A stretch of 24,231 bases of DNA, from the NCBI GenBank assembly GCA_023435025.1, contig JAEYSE010000044.1, positions 1 to 24,231 of the forward strand, read 5' to 3'. Source of the DNA: Bacillota bacterium (GTDB lineage Bacteria; Bacillota; Clostridia; Christensenellales; CAG-138). Of this stretch, positions 12,660 through 20,745 are shown one piece after another (the stretch's first letter is position 1; every line of letters starts with the position of its first letter). Below the pieces are notes generated by a model, which searched no databases, was not told the origin of the DNA, and saw nothing but the letters and a program-made list of their open reading frames with translations. Both the position numbers and the translations under genes were made by a program.

Positions 12660-14693
12660 TTAGAAGATAGAGTAGGTCAGGAACAGGATCGCAGACATGG
12701 AGGAAACCAGGGATACCACCGTGATCTGCGTATTGATGGACGGGCCTGCGGTGTCCTTGAACGGATCGCCCACGGTGTCGCCAATGACGGCGGCCTTGTG
12801 CGCATCCGAGCCTTTGCCGCCGCAGTGGCCGGCCTCGATATACTTCTTTGCATTGTCCCACAGGCCGCCCGCGTTGCTCATCATCAGCGCAACCAGAAGG
12901 CCGGAGATGATGTTGCCCGTGAGGTAACCGCCGATTGCCTGAACGCCGCCGATAAAGCCGACAGCCAGCGTGACCAGTATTGCCACAAGGCCCGCAGGGA
13001 TCAGCTCGCGGATCGCGCCGATGGTGGCGATATCGATGCACTTGTCATAGTCCGGCAGTACGCCCGGTTTGCCTTCCTTCAGGCCCGGGATGCTGTTGAA
13101 CTGACGGTGGATTTCCGTAACCATCTTCTGCGAGTTGCGGCTTACGCCCATCATCAGCATGGCGGAGAACACGGCGGGAATTGCCGTACCAACCAATGCG
13201 CCGAAGAACACGAGCGGGTTCATGATGTTGAAGCCAACATCTGCGCCGCCGTTTGCAACCACGATCTCCTGGAACGCGGCCAACAGCGCAATAACGGTGA
13301 GGCCGGCAGCGCCGATCGCGAAGCCCTTGGTGATGGCTTTTACGGTGTTGCCCGCGGAGTCGAGCTTATCGGTGACTTCGAGCACTTCGTCGCCCAGGCC
13401 GCACATTTCAGCAACGCCGCGCGCGTTATCCACGATGGGGCCGAACGCGTCGTTGGAGATGATCATGCCGACGATGGAAAGCATGCCAACCGCCGCAATT
13501 GCGATACCGAACATCGGATAGCTGCCGCCCAGAGGTTCGCACAGCTTATACGCGCCCAGCGCCGCAACGCCGATACCGGCGAGCGCGGGGAAGGAGCTCA
13601 GAAGGCCGTAGGACATACCGGTGAGTATGGTGAACGCGGGGCCGTTTTTGCAGGCTTCCGCAACCTTTTCAACCGGCTTGCGCTCATCACCCGTGAAGTA
13701 ATCGCTGGTGATACCGATAATCACGCCAACGACCATACCGAGAATAGCGGCGCCCCAGATCTGCCATGCAAAGCCGGAGAGAAGCGTTGCCAGGAAGGTC
13801 AGCACCACATAGATGCCGCAGGTGAGGTACGTGCCGCGGTTTAAAGCGGAACCCGGCTTGCCGTCCTTGCCGATTTTGGAGAACAGCACGCCAATGATGG
13901 AAGCGAGAAGCCCAAGAGCGCCAAAGCAGAACAACAGGTTCTCTTGGCCGAGCGGGATCGCGATGACCATGGCCGCCGCAATGGAAGCGACGTTGGAGTC
14001 AAACAGGTCCGCGCCCATACCGGCGACGTCACCTACGTTATCGCCCACGTTGTCCGCGATAACGGCGGGGTTGCGCGGGTCGTCCTCGGGGATGCCGAGC
14101 TCTACCTTACCGGTGAGGTCTGCCGCGATATCAGCGGATTTGGTGAAGATACCGCCGCCCGCTTTTGCGAACAGGGCCAGCGAGCTTGCACCGAAGCTGA
14201 AGCCCAGCACGATGCCGGAATCGCCCGTGAGCAGGTGGAGGATGGCGGTGCCGGCGAGCGAGATGCTTACCACCGCCATGCCCATGACCGCGCCGCCGCG
14301 GAAACCGGCCATGAAGGAAGGCGCAACGCCGTGCTTTGCCGCAACCGCCGACTTGACGTTGGCGATGGTGGCGATGCTGATACCAACATAACCCGCCACT
14401 GCGGAAAGAGCGGAGCCGAGGATGTAGGCACACATGGTCCACAGGTTGGTGGTCCATTCACCTTGCCAGATCGGCTTGGGGAAGAAGAGGATCAACAGAA
14501 CGCTGACAACGCCGACGAATATCGTTAAAACACGGTATTCGCGCTTGAGGAACGTGAAAGCGCCCTTGCGAATGAGTTGGCCGATGTGTTCCGTGCCTTC
14601 TCCGGCAGGCAACTTTTCTACCCAGCGGTAGAAATACGCTGCGACGCCGATGGCAAGTACACAGATGAAAAGAGAGATGACTGCCCAGTTCAT
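12660..14693 (-). CDS. hppA: Membrane-bound ion-translocating pyrophosphatase
   Basis: This 677-residue, about 16-helix membrane protein hydrolyses pyrophosphate and pumps H+ or Na+. Catalytic blocks are present: FTKSADIAADLTGKVELGIP (183-202) running into EDDPRNPAVIADNVGDNVGD with the Asp-rich site, ISNDAFGPIVDNARGVAEM (412-430), and GGKGSDAHKAAVIGDTVGDP followed by FKDTAGPS near the C-terminus. The K+-determining position is Lys452 with Thr455 (GNTVKAITKG), the pair seen in K+-independent enzymes; K+-dependent ones have Ala and Gly. Compared with the usual D-V-G-A-D-L-V-G-K it reads D-I-A-A-D-L-T-G-K, and the usual EYYT reads DYFT, so it is a divergent member. Start ATG 14691-14693 follows AGGAGG by 7 bases. 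Ion specificity cannot be fixed by eye. Confidence 0.93.
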   Translation of the reverse strand: MNWAVISLFICVLAIGVAAYFYRWVEKLPAGEGTEHIGQLIRKGAFTFLKREYRVLTIFVGVVSVLLILFFPKPIWQGEWTTNLWTMCAYILGSALSAVAGYVGISIATIANVKSAVAAKHGVAPSFMAGFRGGAVMGMAVVSISLAGTAILHLLTGDSGIVLGFSFGASSLALFAKAGGGIFTKSADIAADLTGKVELGIPEDDPRNPAVIADNVGDNVGDVAGMGADLFDSNVASIAAAMVIAIPLGQENLLFCFGALGLLASIIGVLFSKIGKDGKPGSALNRGTYLTCGIYVVLTFLATLLSGFAWQIWGAAILGMVVGVIIGITSDYFTGDERKPVEKVAEACKNGPAFTILTGMSYGLLSSFPALAGIGVAALGAYKLCEPLGGSYPMFGIAIAAVGMLSIVGMIISNDAFGPIVDNARGVAEMCGLGDEVLEVTDKLDSAGNTVKAITKGFAIGAAGLTVIALLAAFQEIVVANGGADVGFNIMNPLVFFGALVGTAIPAVFSAMLMMGVSRNSQKMVTEIHRQFNSIPGLKEGKPGVLPDYDKCIDIATIGAIRELIPAGLVAILVTLAVGFIGGVQAIGGYLTGNIISGLLVALMMSNAGGLWDNAKKYIEAGHCGGKGSDAHKAAVIGDTVGDPFKDTAGPSINTQITVVSLVSSMSAILFLTYSIF

Positions 14694-15134
14694 AGGTATG
14701 CCTCCTGTAAGATATTGGGTCAATGCGCCCTTTTCTTATAATGCCAGTATGCATATTTGATGGGAGCGCAAAAGGAATCAATTTAACAAGAAACAATTGG
14801 CTTATTAACTTGGGAGCGGAATTGGAATTGCTGTATATAAGTTCACGTTATGCTCAAATGTCGCGTTCTACAGTTTTCTTTCTTGCGGCTTGCATATTGT
14901 CAAATCCAAACCCATGATATACTATAATCTTCGTCTTTGCAGTTGTCCAGCATTATTTTTTGAAAAATCGTTTTCTTTTGTTCACAAAAAAAACATCTAT
15001 CCGCATGGTTTTGCGCCAATGACCACGAAATGCCGAAATCTCGCGGCACTGGAAACAGCCTTTCTCTTTGGTCGCAATTATTGGCCATGAAATAATCAAC
15101 GATTATACGTTCCTGAATAAAAATGGATAATGGC
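14694..15134. other. 441-bp non-coding gap upstream of hppA
   Basis: I see no convincing gene here. It is more AT-rich than its surroundings and holds the hppA leader and two similar direct repeats (14761-14780 and 14811-14830). A perfect TTGACA occurs on the minus strand at 14897-14902 but without a well-spaced -10. A minus-strand open frame (14900-15157) overlaps the lipoprotein 3' end and lacks a ribosome binding site; I do not call it a gene. Confidence 0.6.
14761..14830. repeat. Pair of 20-bp imperfect direct repeats, 50 bp apart, upstream of hppA
   Basis: Copies at 14761-14780 and 14811-14830 share TGGGAGCG followed by AA..GGAAT. They begin exactly 50 bp apart, about 68 and 118 bp before the hppA start, in a position suited to regulator binding. 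Confidence 0.55.
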
Positions 15135-16124
15135 CTATTGCTTATATCCCTCCTCATATGCCGTGATACTGATTCCGATTGCGCTTTTGATCGGCGTACC
15201 GCCGCGCATCATGCCGTTTAGGGCGCTTACCTGCAAATATGCCCACTCAGCCGGATCCGCGCCCATTGCCATAGGAAAGACATACCGCCTTAAAAGCTTT
15301 TCTTGCAAATAAATGGTACCATCCGGCACAGCAAACACCTCCATATCCGTGCGGTCACGTTCGGTAAGCGCAAGAAGCGCCGCAAGAGCAAGCGGAAGCG
15401 TTTCGGCGTAAACGGCATCCACCGTACCCTCGACATAATCGCTTAATTGTTCCTCCATAAAGGCTTTTGCGCTCTGTGGCTTATGCCCGTAAAAGCTTCC
15501 CTTTCCCAGCACTTTTCCTTCTTTGGCCGCCTCCCGGAACGCATCGTGTCCCGCGCTCTCTTTTTCCGTAAAAAGCCCGATCAGACGTACCGGCGTATCA
15601 TGTGGGGGATAGTTTAGCGCTACATTCAGGGTAAACTCCGCAGCGTTCTCTGGGCTGTAGCTAAAATATGAAGCGCCCTCAAATTCCTCCCCGTCTGGAA
15701 ACAGATCGATAATGGACACCGGCGTCCCCTGCGCAACAGTTTCTTTCACAGCTTCGAGCGAAGTACCCTTTTTTGCCCGAAGCACAAGAATGCCGTCGTA
15801 CGAGCGCACAGGGATCTCTTTAGGAAACCCCTCCGCCGCATACTGTTGTGTAATGCGCCAACCCTGCCCTGAAAGCGCCTGCATCAGGCTTTCTACATAG
15901 GGTTCGATCGCTTCCCTCTCACAATCCGCCAGAAACAGAACGACAGGAGGTGGCGTCGGCGTGGCTGTGGGAACGGGCGTGGCGCTCTGCGCGGCCAAGG
16001 GGACCTCGGTAGGAGCGGGTGAAACAGCCGCCCTGCGGGGCAAAATGCTCGCGCACCCGCAAAGCAGAGACGCCATGAGGAATGCGCTGAACCGGATAAT
16101 GTTGTTCTTTCTTCTAGGACGCAT
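15135..16124 (-). CDS. Orphan lipoprotein with periplasmic-binding-protein-like domain
   Basis: This 329-residue protein has a basic start MRPRRKNNIIRFSAF, a short hydrophobic stretch and lipobox LLCGC with lipid-anchor Cys about residue 24. A Pro/Thr-rich spacer (PVPTATPTPPP) follows, then a roughly 260-residue alpha/beta domain starting VVLFLADCEREAIEPYVESL. The layout resembles the type I sugar-binding fold (alternating strand-helix units; late DMEVFAVPDGT and GTPIKSAIGISI), but no ABC permease or ATPase adjoins it, so it may be a sensor or envelope ligand binder. ATG 16122-16124 has no Shine-Dalgarno, and an extended -10 lies 6 bp before it, suggesting a leaderless mRNA; the longer start at 16256 would overlap the divergent gene. 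Function is unknown. Confidence 0.8.
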   Translation of the reverse strand: MRPRRKNNIIRFSAFLMASLLCGCASILPRRAAVSPAPTEVPLAAQSATPVPTATPTPPPVVLFLADCEREAIEPYVESLMQALSGQGWRITQQYAAEGFPKEIPVRSYDGILVLRAKKGTSLEAVKETVAQGTPVSIIDLFPDGEEFEGASYFSYSPENAAEFTLNVALNYPPHDTPVRLIGLFTEKESAGHDAFREAAKEGKVLGKGSFYGHKPQSAKAFMEEQLSDYVEGTVDAVYAETLPLALAALLALTERDRTDMEVFAVPDGTIYLQEKLLRRYVFPMAMGADPAEWAYLQVSALNGMMRGGTPIKSAIGISITAYEEGYKQ

Positions 16125-16130
16125 ATCGTT

Positions 16131-16139
16131 AGCATACCA
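16131..16139 (-). promoter_or_regulatory. Extended -10 placing the lipoprotein ATG at +1
   Basis: On the minus strand TGG-TATGCT (TGn plus a -10-like hexamer) is followed by six bases and then the ATG. This spacing would make the start codon the first base of the mRNA. No good -35 is visible. Confidence 0.5.
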
Positions 16140-16148
16140 ATTTTGGTA
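16135..16148. promoter_or_regulatory. 14-bp palindrome between the divergent genes
   Basis: The perfect palindrome TACCAATTTTGGTA overlaps the lipoprotein -10 and ends 4 bp before a TATAAT on the plus strand (16153-16158), placed to control both divergent promoters. The binding protein is unknown. Confidence 0.6.
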
Positions 16149-16222
16149 CGGGTATAATCGTGACGGCCGGAACTTCTCCACCGGCGGTATGAACGTAAAA
16201 AAAGCCCCGAAAGGAGCAGCGC

Positions 16223-17269
16223 GTGAGAGTCCGCTTTTTATATGTTCTGTGCGCATTCATCGCAGCGCTCTTTGTTTTACCGTCCAGCGCATATGCACGA
16301 GACGAGCTGAAAAATACCGATCCGGAAAAATATTACATACTTCTAGATACCGTCAACCAGATCGTCACCGTATATGAGAAAGACGACGCCGGAGAATATA
16401 CCCGCATCGTGCGGCGGTTTTTATGCTCCACCGGGCGCACGGAGGTAGATCCCGAGGACCCGGAGGACGTCGCCACGCCCACGCCGCGCGGCATCTGGAA
16501 GATCGGCGGGCGGGAACGGTTCGGGAAATTTGCGAATTTCTCCGGCGAATACGCGCGGTACTGGACGCAGATTGTTGAGAGCGTCTATTTTCACTCCATC
16601 ATGTTTTCACGCCGCAGCGTGAACGCCCTGCAATCTTACCCGTATCGGCATTTGGGGCAAAACGTCTCGCATGGATGCGTACGCCTCTATGTGGAGGACG
16701 CAAAATGGCTCTATTACTATGCCTGCCCCGGCACCGTGATCAATATCTCCAATTCGGAAGAACCCGCCCCCGCGCTCAAGCGCGCGCTGCGTTCCAAGCT
16801 TTCCTTCCATGACTATAACGCCATGCAACAGGGCATTTATGATACGGAAGAGCAGCCCAACCTGACTGCATGGACGGTATTGGAGGACGCTGACCTCCGC
16901 ACCGGTAACGGCTCCAACGACCGACGCATCGCCCGTCTTCCGTTGGGAACCGCCGTGGAAGTGCTCCAGCTTGGCGACCCCTGGTGCAAGGTCAAGTATA
17001 AAAAGCGGGAAGGCTATATCCGCACCGCCTACTTGACGTTTGAGCAGGGCATGATGGAGTCCACTCCTGAAGCGGATATCATGCGCTATACCTCATACCT
17101 CATGGACGTGCCGGGGGACAGCAGCACGCGGCTTTTCAAAGTGCCCACCTACACCACCGTGCAGGTGCTTTCCTACGGTCCGGAAGAGTATGCAGAGGTG
17201 GAGGTCTGGGGCGTAAGAGGATACCTCCCTGTACGGGTCCTGAAAAAGGGATGGGGATTGCTGCCATAA
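16223..17269 (+). CDS. L,D-transpeptidase (YkuD) with C-terminal SH3-like repeats
   Basis: This 348-residue secreted enzyme makes or remodels L,D-crosslinks in peptidoglycan. A signal peptide (residues 1-25, ending SSAYA) precedes the YkuD domain (about 36-176): YYILLDTVNQIVTVYEK, TPTPRGIWKIG, VYFHSIMF and the catalytic motif HLGQNVSHGCVRL with His150 and Cys152. Two SH3-like segments follow (about 212-270, with VLEDADLRTGNGSNDRRIAR and EGYIRTAYLTF, and about 285-348), likely wall-binding. The start is GTG 16223, 6 bases after AAAGGAG; no ATG fits better. It is divergent from the orphan lipoprotein; both are envelope proteins and could be co-regulated through the palindrome between them. Confidence 0.92.
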   Translation: MRVRFLYVLCAFIAALFVLPSSAYARDELKNTDPEKYYILLDTVNQIVTVYEKDDAGEYTRIVRRFLCSTGRTEVDPEDPEDVATPTPRGIWKIGGRERFGKFANFSGEYARYWTQIVESVYFHSIMFSRRSVNALQSYPYRHLGQNVSHGCVRLYVEDAKWLYYYACPGTVINISNSEEPAPALKRALRSKLSFHDYNAMQQGIYDTEEQPNLTAWTVLEDADLRTGNGSNDRRIARLPLGTAVEVLQLGDPWCKVKYKKREGYIRTAYLTFEQGMMESTPEADIMRYTSYLMDVPGDSSTRLFKVPTYTTVQVLSYGPEEYAEVEVWGVRGYLPVRVLKKGWGLLP

Positions 17270-17294
17270 AAAAGGCGGAAGCGCTGCTTCCGCC
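17268..17294 (-). terminator. Intrinsic terminator of cysS
   Basis: On the minus strand GGCGGAAGC-agc-GCTTCCGCC (9 bp, perfect) is followed by TTTTTT. The T-tract overlaps the stop of the convergent L,D-transpeptidase gene. Confidence 0.92.
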
Positions 17295-17301
17295 AATCTG
17301 C

Positions 17302-18735
17302 TTATGCGTTTTTCCGTACGATAATATCCCAGCCGGCATCGTCTGTAATTGAAATATTCGCCTGCAAAAGCTCATCCCGGATACGGTCTGCCGCGGGGAA
17401 ATCACTTGCCTGCCTTGCCGCATGCCAGCGGGCAATGCGTTCCCGGAGGTCTTCTTCCGTCAAGTTGGCTTTTAAAAGATACTTGGCGCGAATGGAAGTT
17501 ACGACCTCCTCCGCGTCAAGCTGCAGGATGCGTAGCACGCCGTAGACGCGTACAAGGGTATCCTTGACGCCTACAATGATCTCGGGCTGCGTGTTGGTTT
17601 TGTTCACCAATTTGGTAAGCTCGCTCACGTAGCCCATCATGTTGGCGATCACCAGCGCTGTGTTAAAGTCGTTATCCATGCCAGCCCGAAACTCTTTTTC
17701 AATACGGTGCGAGAATTCATTGTCCTGGTTGCCCGCTACATCCGGCCAGGTTTGATCAATACGCTGGAACAATCGATACAGGTTGTATATCTTGTTCTCA
17801 TTGTTTTGGAACATGCTGTCGGTCACGTTCAGATCGGATCGATAGCTGTTCTGCAATATGGTAAGTTTAATAATATCGCCGCAAAACTCATCCAGTAAAT
17901 CACTCAGAAGGATGCTATTGTTTAGGGACTTGCTCATCTTTTGGCCATTCACCTTGATGAGGCCATTGTGGACCCAGAACCGTGCAAACGGCTTGCCGGT
18001 ACGGGCTTCGGATTGGGCGATCTCGTTTTCATGGTGAGGAAAAATCAAATCCTTGCCTCCGCCGTGGATATCAATGGTCTCGCCAAGATATTTCTGGCCC
18101 ATGGCAGAGCATTCAATGTGCCAGCCGGGACGCCCCTTGCCCCAGGGAGATTCCCAAAAAATCTCGTCGGTATCAGCACTCTTCCAAAGGGCAAAATCGC
18201 GATCCTCGCGCTTGCCAGGTTCGATTTCTTTGCGTACGCCGGTCAGCAATTCATCCGGCACCAGCCGGTTCGAAAAGCTGCCGTAGTGCGGGAATTTACC
18301 AACGCTGAAGTAAACGTCGCCTGTACCGGTAGCATACGCATAGCCTTTATGGATAAGCTCCTTGATAAAGGCAATGATATCGTCGATGCACTCTGTTGCC
18401 CGGGACTGGATGGTGGGGGGCATCACGCCCAGACGCTTGAAATCCTCGTCAATGGACTGCATCAGCTGCTCCGCGAACTCACGCGGATCCTGGCCGGCTT
18501 TACGGGCGTTGACGATAATCTTATCATCCACATCCGTGTAATTGCGCACGTATTTTACCCGATATCCCAGATACTCCAAATAACCGCGGATGACGTCAAA
18601 AATCAAGGCCTGATACGCGTGGCCAATATGCGCATAGCCAGAGGCGGTGATCCCGCAGGCGTACATAAGCACCTCGCCCTCCTGCAGGGGAACGAACTCT
18701 TCCTTTTTTCTGGTTAGAACATTGTAGATTTTCAT
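17302..18735 (-). CDS. cysS: Cysteinyl-tRNA synthetase, variant signature
   Basis: This 477-residue class I synthetase charges tRNA-Cys. Zinc ligands match E. coli CysRS: Cys27 (MYACGIT), Cys209 (WHIECSAMG), His234 and Glu238 (FPHHENEIAQSEA). HIGH is at 36-39 and KMSKS at 266-270; an alpha-helical C-terminal region follows. The region around HIGH is unusual: where E. coli has T-V-Y-D before HIGH and an Arg shortly after it, this protein has T-A-S-G (30-33) and A-Y-Q (40-42), so the conserved Tyr/Asp and Arg are lost. It may be a divergent lineage or a second copy. Start ATG 18733-18735 follows GGGGAG. It lies 52 bp after the PAP2 gene without a terminator and may be co-transcribed with it. 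Confidence 0.92.
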   Translation of the reverse strand: MKIYNVLTRKKEEFVPLQEGEVLMYACGITASGYAHIGHAYQALIFDVIRGYLEYLGYRVKYVRNYTDVDDKIIVNARKAGQDPREFAEQLMQSIDEDFKRLGVMPPTIQSRATECIDDIIAFIKELIHKGYAYATGTGDVYFSVGKFPHYGSFSNRLVPDELLTGVRKEIEPGKREDRDFALWKSADTDEIFWESPWGKGRPGWHIECSAMGQKYLGETIDIHGGGKDLIFPHHENEIAQSEARTGKPFARFWVHNGLIKVNGQKMSKSLNNSILLSDLLDEFCGDIIKLTILQNSYRSDLNVTDSMFQNNENKIYNLYRLFQRIDQTWPDVAGNQDNEFSHRIEKEFRAGMDNDFNTALVIANMMGYVSELTKLVNKTNTQPEIIVGVKDTLVRVYGVLRILQLDAEEVVTSIRAKYLLKANLTEEDLRERIARWHAARQASDFPAADRIRDELLQANISITDDAGWDIIVRKNA

Positions 18736-18787
18736 AGGTACTCCCCGTTATGTATTATGGCCTCGCACTCAAGGATTTTGCTCTGGG

Positions 18788-19711
18788 TCAGGGCTTTTTA
18801 CCTCCCAGCCTTGAAAAGAAACCGAACGTCATCGGCCACACGGCCCCGCCAACGAGCGTCATCAAAAAATACCGTAGCCCGTTCGCCGCTGCGTCCCCGT
18901 TAAACAGCGCGAGCAACGGCTCTTTGAGTACGACGCGAACGAGCATCAGAAGACCCAGCCCCCCGAGGCATTTTATGACCTGCGCCCACCATACTGCTTT
19001 CACCGGGAACCTGAGATACTTATCGTCGATCCACCAGATAACCAAAAGCCCTAGCATCGCCCCCACAAGAGACCATACGCTTTCTTTGCCGTGCGCGTCG
19101 AACTCCGCGACATTGGCGGCGGTGGTCGGCGCAAGCAGAAGATAGAGAATAACCGCAATAGAAAACAGCATGCCAGCGCCGCCCAGGACATAGACGGCAC
19201 GCCTGCCGCTATCCGCAAAGCGGAATGCGTAGTGCATCAAAACGAGCATCAATATACCAGCGCCCAGGGAAACGCCCACGTCCAGCGGCGTGTGCACGCC
19301 TAGGTACATCCTTGAAAACGCAGTCAATCCAATCACGATCACGGCGACAACGGTTGCCCAGCCTTTTTTGAGCCACATGGCGACGCCACCAAAGAGCATG
19401 ACAGCGCTTTGCGTGTGACCGCTGGGGAATGAATACCCGGTCGCCCCTTCCCGCGCGGCTTCTACAATTGTAAACGATGGGTCCTGCACCCACGGGCGAG
19501 GTAAAAGGAATATTGCTTTTAACAGCTGGTTGAGTGCGGTGCCTAAGAGGCCCATGTAAAACAGCCGAAAACCCCATTTCTTATCGATGCACCAGATAAC
19601 GATCAGCCCCACTGCCATAAACACCGTTTCATCGCCCAGGTATGTGACGTAACCCATCACGGTATCCCAAAACGGCGTGCGGATTTCAGCAAGTGCGCGT
19701 AGTACCTCCAT
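18788..19711 (-). CDS. PAP2-superfamily membrane phosphatase
   Basis: This 307-residue protein has about eight membrane helices and the three PAP2 motifs: K-x6-RP (KAIFLLPRP), PSGH (YSFPSGHTQS) and SR-x5-H-x3-D (SRMYLGVHTPLD). Such enzymes remove phosphate from lipid phosphates such as undecaprenyl pyrophosphate or phosphatidic acid at the outer face of the membrane. It carries an unusually long C-terminal part (about residues 195-307) with four extra hydrophobic segments, beyond the usual single-domain length of about 200, as in the longer Clostridia members. Start ATG 19709-19711 follows AAGGAGGGAGTT. The exact substrate cannot be read from sequence. Confidence 0.9.
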   Translation of the reverse strand: MEVLRALAEIRTPFWDTVMGYVTYLGDETVFMAVGLIVIWCIDKKWGFRLFYMGLLGTALNQLLKAIFLLPRPWVQDPSFTIVEAAREGATGYSFPSGHTQSAVMLFGGVAMWLKKGWATVVAVIVIGLTAFSRMYLGVHTPLDVGVSLGAGILMLVLMHYAFRFADSGRRAVYVLGGAGMLFSIAVILYLLLAPTTAANVAEFDAHGKESVWSLVGAMLGLLVIWWIDDKYLRFPVKAVWWAQVIKCLGGLGLLMLVRVVLKEPLLALFNGDAAANGLRYFLMTLVGGAVWPMTFGFFSRLGGKKP

Positions 19712-19787
19712 AACTCCCTCCTTGTTTCTTAATATTTAATAATAAATATTGTGGAAATTTCTCGCGGAATTTCTTTGATTATACTTT

Positions 19788-19815
19788 ATTATAATTTACT
19801 TATTATCAATCGCAA
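19788..19815 (-). promoter_or_regulatory. Promoter of the PAP2 phosphatase gene
   Basis: On the minus strand TTGCGA (19810-19815), a 16-bp spacer and TATAAT (19788-19793), in an AT-rich leader about 76 bp before the start codon. A second TATAAT at 19778-19783 has no well-placed -35. Confidence 0.6.
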
Positions 19816-19855
19816 ATAAATAATCGATGCGAACTTCCTGCCTAAAATTGAACAC

Positions 19856-19912
19856 AAAAAAACAATGGATAATGAAGCTCCGGGCCCGGTTTTTCATTAT
19901 CCATCATTGTTC
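19856..19912 (-). terminator. Long intrinsic terminator behind the nitroreductase gene
   Basis: On the minus strand a roughly 16-bp stem with one three-base bulge (AACAATGATGGATAATGAA pairing with TTCATTATCCATTGTT) is capped by the self-complementary CCGGGCCCGG. It is followed by TTTTTTT. The next 30 bp on the right hold further CATTCATTATT-type units. Confidence 0.85.
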
Positions 19913-19963
19913 GTCATTCATTATTTCTTTGAAATCATGGGGGATTTCAAATCTTACTATTTA

Positions 19964-20704
19964 TTAATTCTCATACGAGGTCGGCGTGAATATGGCATCG
20001 TCCTCCTCAAAGCTCCACTCTCCCGCAACGCCGCCGTGGGCCGCGCCAAGCTCAAGATGCAGCATGGTAATGCCGCAGTCCAGCATACCGTAGCCGAAAT
20101 TATTGCCAGTGTTGCGTACGCGGATGCTTTCACCTTCTACAATATACTGCCATGGCTGTGCGTTTGTCGCCGAAGGCGCCAGCCGTGCGCATTCGAGCGC
20201 CAGGCGCTGCCATTCCGGCAACTGTTGGAGCTCCTCCTGAGTTAATCCGGTGAGCTTGTCGAGCGGCCTTCTCGGGCGCGCCGCATAGTTTTCACCGGAA
20301 ATGCCCAACGGCGTAATACACGTCAGCTCTTCTCCGGGCTTAAGCTTCAAGGCGGAAGCCGCCGCTTTTTTATTATACATGCCCAGCCAGCAAGTCCCCA
20401 GTCCAAGGGCGGTGGCCTCCAGCACGAATGCTTCGCCGAGGTACCCTACCGTACGGTCGTCTGAATCCTCATCCTGCACAAACGCCGCGAACCAGCCGGT
20501 CCCCTTGATACGCCCCGCGCCGAACAGGATAGGCGCAAACACTTTGGGGTCATGCCCTATCAGTATGCGCACGCCCCGCGCGGAAAGCTGCTCCGCCTTT
20601 TCGTATAGCAGGTCCAGGTCACTTTCGTCCGGCTCGCCCTTATATTTGCGCACCGCAAACCGCTGCCCGACGGCGGAATGCCACCGCTCCATTGTAAATG
20701 CCAT
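19964..20704 (-). CDS. Nitroreductase-family protein (TM1586-like)
   Basis: This 246-residue flavoprotein of the nitroreductase fold has an N-terminal MERWHSAVGQRFAVRKYKGE (Arg-rich FMN-binding start), GYLGEAFVLEATALGLGTCWLG, typical of the family's dimer/flavin contact, and a second half ALECARLAPSATNAQPWQYI, a repeat of the flavin-binding S-x-x-N-x-QPW motif. This two-part arrangement matches the TM1586 subgroup, whose substrate is not known. Start ATG 20702-20704 lies 8 bases after GGGGG. The stop of uvrA is only 41 bp upstream with no terminator between, so it is probably the last gene of a uvr transcript ending at the long hairpin near 19880. Confidence 0.88.
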   Translation of the reverse strand: MAFTMERWHSAVGQRFAVRKYKGEPDESDLDLLYEKAEQLSARGVRILIGHDPKVFAPILFGAGRIKGTGWFAAFVQDEDSDDRTVGYLGEAFVLEATALGLGTCWLGMYNKKAAASALKLKPGEELTCITPLGISGENYAARPRRPLDKLTGLTQEELQQLPEWQRLALECARLAPSATNAQPWQYIVEGESIRVRNTGNNFGYGMLDCGITMLHLELGAAHGGVAGEWSFEEDDAIFTPTSYEN

Positions 20705-20745
20705 ACGTATAACCCCCGATACTTTAGTTTTGGGTCAAATGGCTG

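Noticed and set aside
12588..13844. Long plus-strand open frame opposite hppA (418 codons)
   Set aside because: It is antisense to the clear pyrophosphatase gene; its low-complexity His/Asp/Ala-rich translation is a by-product of the coding strand's codon bias.
14900..15157. Open frame of 85 codons on the minus strand in the hppA upstream gap
   Set aside because: It lacks a ribosome binding site, overlaps the 3' end of the lipoprotein gene and its sequence resembles no family I know; composition looks like non-coding DNA.
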